The notes beneath the pieces were generated by a model. The model made no database searches. It was not told where the DNA came from and saw only the letters and a program-made list of their open reading frames with translations. Positions 61,551-64,000 of a stretch of DNA of 64,000 bases are shown here, piece by piece. Each line of letters starts with the position of its first letter. The stretch's first letter is position 1. A program made the translations under genes and the position numbers. Location of the stretch: the NCBI RefSeq assembly GCF_014931715.1, contig NZ_CP063164.1:806001-870000 (forward strand), read 5' to 3'. Source of the DNA: Sulfurovum indicum. Its GTDB lineage: Bacteria; Campylobacterota; Campylobacteria; Campylobacterales; Sulfurovaceae.

Positions 61551-64000
61551 TTGAAAACAATTACAATTATAGATACATTCGGTTTTTTCTTCAGATCATA
61601 TTTTGCACTACCGCCTCTGCGCAACTCAGAGGGGTTTCCTACCGGTTTATTGACAGGGTTTGTCAATCTTGTAGATACGCTTCACCGGGATCATGCTACT
61701 GACTATCTTGTCTTTGCCCTTGACAGCAAAGGTCCGACTTTCAGGAATGAGATCTATCCGGAGTACAAAGCAAATCGGGAAGCACCTCCTGAAGATCTTA
61801 CAAAACAGTTACCAGTCGCGATCAGGTGGATCGAGCAGATGGGTTTTGCCAACCTTTCCAAAGAAGGGTTCGAAGCGGATGATGTGATCACTACAGTGAC
61901 GAAGTTCGCCAGAGAGCAGGACCTGAAAGTACGTATTGTCTCGCACGACAAGGATCTTTACCAGCTTATAGATGATGCCCGCGTAGTGATGTATGATTCA
62001 ATCAAACGCAAGGAGGTGGATGAAGCGGCATGTATTGAGAAATTCGGCGTACGCCCGGAAGATTTTGTAGACTTCCAGGCGATTGTAGGAGACAGTTCCG
62101 ATAATGTGCCGGGTGTCAAAGGTATCGGAGTCAAAGGTGCGGCAAAGCTGATCAATATGTTCCACACCCTGGAGAATATCTATGCCAACATAGAAAAAGC
62201 CGGTACACCGCGTATACAGAAACTTCTGCTTGAGGGTAAAGAGAGCGCTTTCCTTTCACGTGAACTGGTGCGTATGCGTGATGATGTATATACTGACCTC
62301 GATCTGAGCCAGTTTATTTTTGAAGACAAGAACTATCTCAGCTGTCTTGCGGATGAATTTGAAAAATATGAAATGAAGCGGGCACTGCAGAAAGCCAAAA
62401 ACGGAGAGAATGGTGAGGGAGGAGACAAGGCTGTCAAACCGGTGACGCAACCTAAAAAACCGACACTTGCTTTTGAAGCAGTGACACTCGATACCAGGGA
62501 GAAACTTGAGAGTGTCATAGGAACATTTGACAAAGAGACAATGGTGGCATTCGATACGGAAACGACCGGTTTGGATACCAAAAAAGCAGGAATGGTCGGT
62601 TTCAGTTTCTGTACCTCCGCTGATAAAGCCTACTATGTTCCTGTCGGGCATAACTATCTTGGTGTGGAAGATCAGGTAAGTGAGACCGATGCTGTAGCTG
62701 CGATAAAGAAGCTGATGCAATGCAAAGTGATCGGACAGAACCTTAAGTTCGACCTCTCATTACTCTATAACCGGTACGGTCTGGATGAGGTAGTCCCCTA
62801 TGCAGATACGATGATTATGGCATGGCTGAGTGATCCGGGAAGCAAGGTGGGGCTTGATGCATTGGCACAGAAATTCTTCAAATATGAGATGAAACCTTTC
62901 AAGGAGATGGTAAAGAAAGGGGAGGATTTTTCTGCAGTTGCTATTCCTGAAGCGACATTCTATGCTGCAGAAGATGCATGGATGACCTATCTGCTTTATG
63001 GTGTTGTCAAGAAGAAGATGGAGCTGGGTTCACTGACGCATCTGCTGAAGGAGGCACAAAATGTGGAGTACCCTTTCATCAATGTACTTATCCGTATGGA
63101 ACAACTGGGTATCAAGGTCGATCAGAACAGGCTGCATATGCTTCAAAAGCAGTTGAGTGAAGCTTTGGCCGCTTTGACAGAAGAGATCTATGCACTTGCA
63201 GGAACAGAGTTTAACATCCGATCAACACAGCAGCTGGGTGTCGTCCTCTTTCAGCAGCTTGGACTCAAAGGCGGTAAAAAAACAAAGACCGGCTACAGTA
63301 CCAATGAAGCGGTTCTGCAGTCACTCAAGGGAGAACACCCGATCATTGCCAAGATCCTTGCATACCGTGAATATCAGAAGATGCTCTCCACCTATGTGGA
63401 ACCGCTGCTCAAACTGGCGAAAAAGGATGAAAAGAGCCGTATCTATACTTCGTTCCTGCAAACGGGAACAGCAACAGGAAGACTCAGTTCCAAAGATCCA
63501 AATCTTCAGAACATACCTGTGCGTTCAGAGCTTGGAAGAGAAGTAAGATCTGCCTTTGTTGCCAAAGAGGGGTACAGGCTGGTGAGTATCGACTACTCTC
63601 AGATCGAACTGCGTCTGCTTGCCCATTTCTCCCGGGATGCGGCACTGCTGGAAGCTTTTAGGACCGGTGTGGATATCCACATGGCAACAGCGGTCAAACT
63701 TTTTGGAGAGGAGGAAGCCAAAGCAAAACGTAACTTTGCCAAATCGGTCAACTTCGGACTGCTTTACGGGATGGGACCTAAAAAGCTTTCTGGTGAACTT
63801 GGTATATCCCAGGCAGAAGCCAAAGAGATCATTACAAACTACTTTGCCTCCTTTCCGACTGTCAAGAGTTTTCTTGAAGGTATACAGGAGCGTGTCAAGG
63901 CAGATGGTTATGTCGAGACCATTCTGGGACGGAGAAGGCTCTTTGACTATGAAAATGCCAATGGTATGCAAAAAGCTGCTTTTATGCGTGAATCGGTCAA
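61551..64000 (+). CDS. polA: DNA polymerase I (3' end cut by window)
   Basis: The frame opens at TTG 61551 and has no stop before the window end, so 816 codons are visible. It carries the 5'-3' exonuclease domain (SHDKDLYQLI, GDSSDNVPGVKGIGVKGAA), the proofreading domain with intact DEDDy residues (FDTETTGLD, NLKFDLSLLY, YAAEDAWMTY) and the polymerase domain (TGRLSSKDPNLQNIP, SIDYSQIELRLLAH, KRNFAKSVNFGLLYGMG). It fills gaps in repair and removes Okazaki primers. The nearby uvrA makes a repair-related pair. Confidence 0.97.
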   Translation, partial: MKTITIIDTFGFFFRSYFALPPLRNSEGFPTGLLTGFVNLVDTLHRDHATDYLVFALDSKGPTFRNEIYPEYKANREAPPEDLTKQLPVAIRWIEQMGFANLSKEGFEADDVITTVTKFAREQDLKVRIVSHDKDLYQLIDDARVVMYDSIKRKEVDEAACIEKFGVRPEDFVDFQAIVGDSSDNVPGVKGIGVKGAAKLINMFHTLENIYANIEKAGTPRIQKLLLEGKESAFLSRELVRMRDDVYTDLDLSQFIFEDKNYLSCLADEFEKYEMKRALQKAKNGENGEGGDKAVKPVTQPKKPTLAFEAVTLDTREKLESVIGTFDKETMVAFDTETTGLDTKKAGMVGFSFCTSADKAYYVPVGHNYLGVEDQVSETDAVAAIKKLMQCKVIGQNLKFDLSLLYNRYGLDEVVPYADTMIMAWLSDPGSKVGLDALAQKFFKYEMKPFKEMVKKGEDFSAVAIPEATFYAAEDAWMTYLLYGVVKKKMELGSLTHLLKEAQNVEYPFINVLIRMEQLGIKVDQNRLHMLQKQLSEALAALTEEIYALAGTEFNIRSTQQLGVVLFQQLGLKGGKKTKTGYSTNEAVLQSLKGEHPIIAKILAYREYQKMLSTYVEPLLKLAKKDEKSRIYTSFLQTGTATGRLSSKDPNLQNIPVRSELGREVRSAFVAKEGYRLVSIDYSQIELRLLAHFSRDAALLEAFRTGVDIHMATAVKLFGEEEAKAKRNFAKSVNFGLLYGMGPKKLSGELGISQAEAKEIITNYFASFPTVKSFLEGIQERVKADGYVETILGRRRLFDYENANGMQKAAFMRESV

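Noticed and set aside
1-64000. CRISPR arrays, tRNA or rRNA genes
   Set aside because: No regularly spaced direct repeats and no tRNA or rRNA pattern were found by reading.

Overview
The window reads as chromosomal DNA of a Campylobacterota (Epsilonproteobacteria) bacterium, most like the sulfur-oxidising Sulfurovum/Sulfurimonas group. Support comes from a CbpA-type DnaJ followed by HspR, an all-alpha dimeric dUTPase of the Campylobacter type, carboxynorspermidine decarboxylase, a voltage-gated sodium channel with the same selectivity filter as Arcobacter NavAb, and the rpmH-rnpA-yidC-jag-mnmE order. No rRNA, tRNA, CRISPR array, prophage or full insertion sequence was found. The species assignment is an inference from gene content only.

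Layout. 1-6975: an RCK/TrkA-type potassium-channel regulator (cut by the window edge), gpsA, and an overlapping tamA-tamB outer-membrane assembly pair. 7048-9268: nspC flanked by two paralogous small proteins that look like degenerate GGDEF folds. 9378-14732: rpmH, rnpA (no ordinary start codon), yidC, jag/khpB, mnmE, a Sel1-like protein and a lipoprotein. 14839-20133: dUTPase, purL, purH and a DsrE-like protein. 20223-24607: an RNA methyltransferase, a periplasmic rhodanese, the cbpA-hspR operon with a HAIR-like operator, two lipoproteins and recO. 24794-31973: orphan gltB, an inositol-monophosphatase-family enzyme, accD (with a clear terminator) and an alpha/beta hydrolase.

32077-42731 is a looser accessory stretch: nitroreductase, DinB-like protein, a broken tautomerase gene, a methyltransferase, a leucine-rich-repeat protein, a CCA-adding/poly(A)-polymerase-family enzyme, unknown proteins, aldo/keto reductase, PPOX-family protein, host-attachment-family protein, CutA, a low-molecular-weight tyrosine phosphatase and a TRIC-type channel. 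42786-51538 is dominated by ion and membrane homeostasis: CDP-alcohol phosphatidyltransferase, universal stress protein, P-type cation ATPase, NhaA, a NavAb-like channel, and a slipin/NfeD pair. Together they could form a sodium import/export and membrane-quality module.

51664-64000: an Aat-like transferase that lacks the expected catalytic aspartate, co-oriented with a small unknown protein whose upstream side is occupied by a 273-bp MITE-like element with 34-bp terminal inverted repeats; then rlmH, a DksA-type protein, a membrane protein, dus, CopD-like and TauE/SafE-like membrane proteins, a GDCCVxC zinc-ribbon protein, uvrA, a small membrane protein and polA, which runs off the right edge.

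The strongest candidates for something undescribed are the paralogous GGDEF-like pair around nspC, the Aat-like transferase locus with its adjacent MITE, and the clustered sodium module. None is proven by sequence alone.
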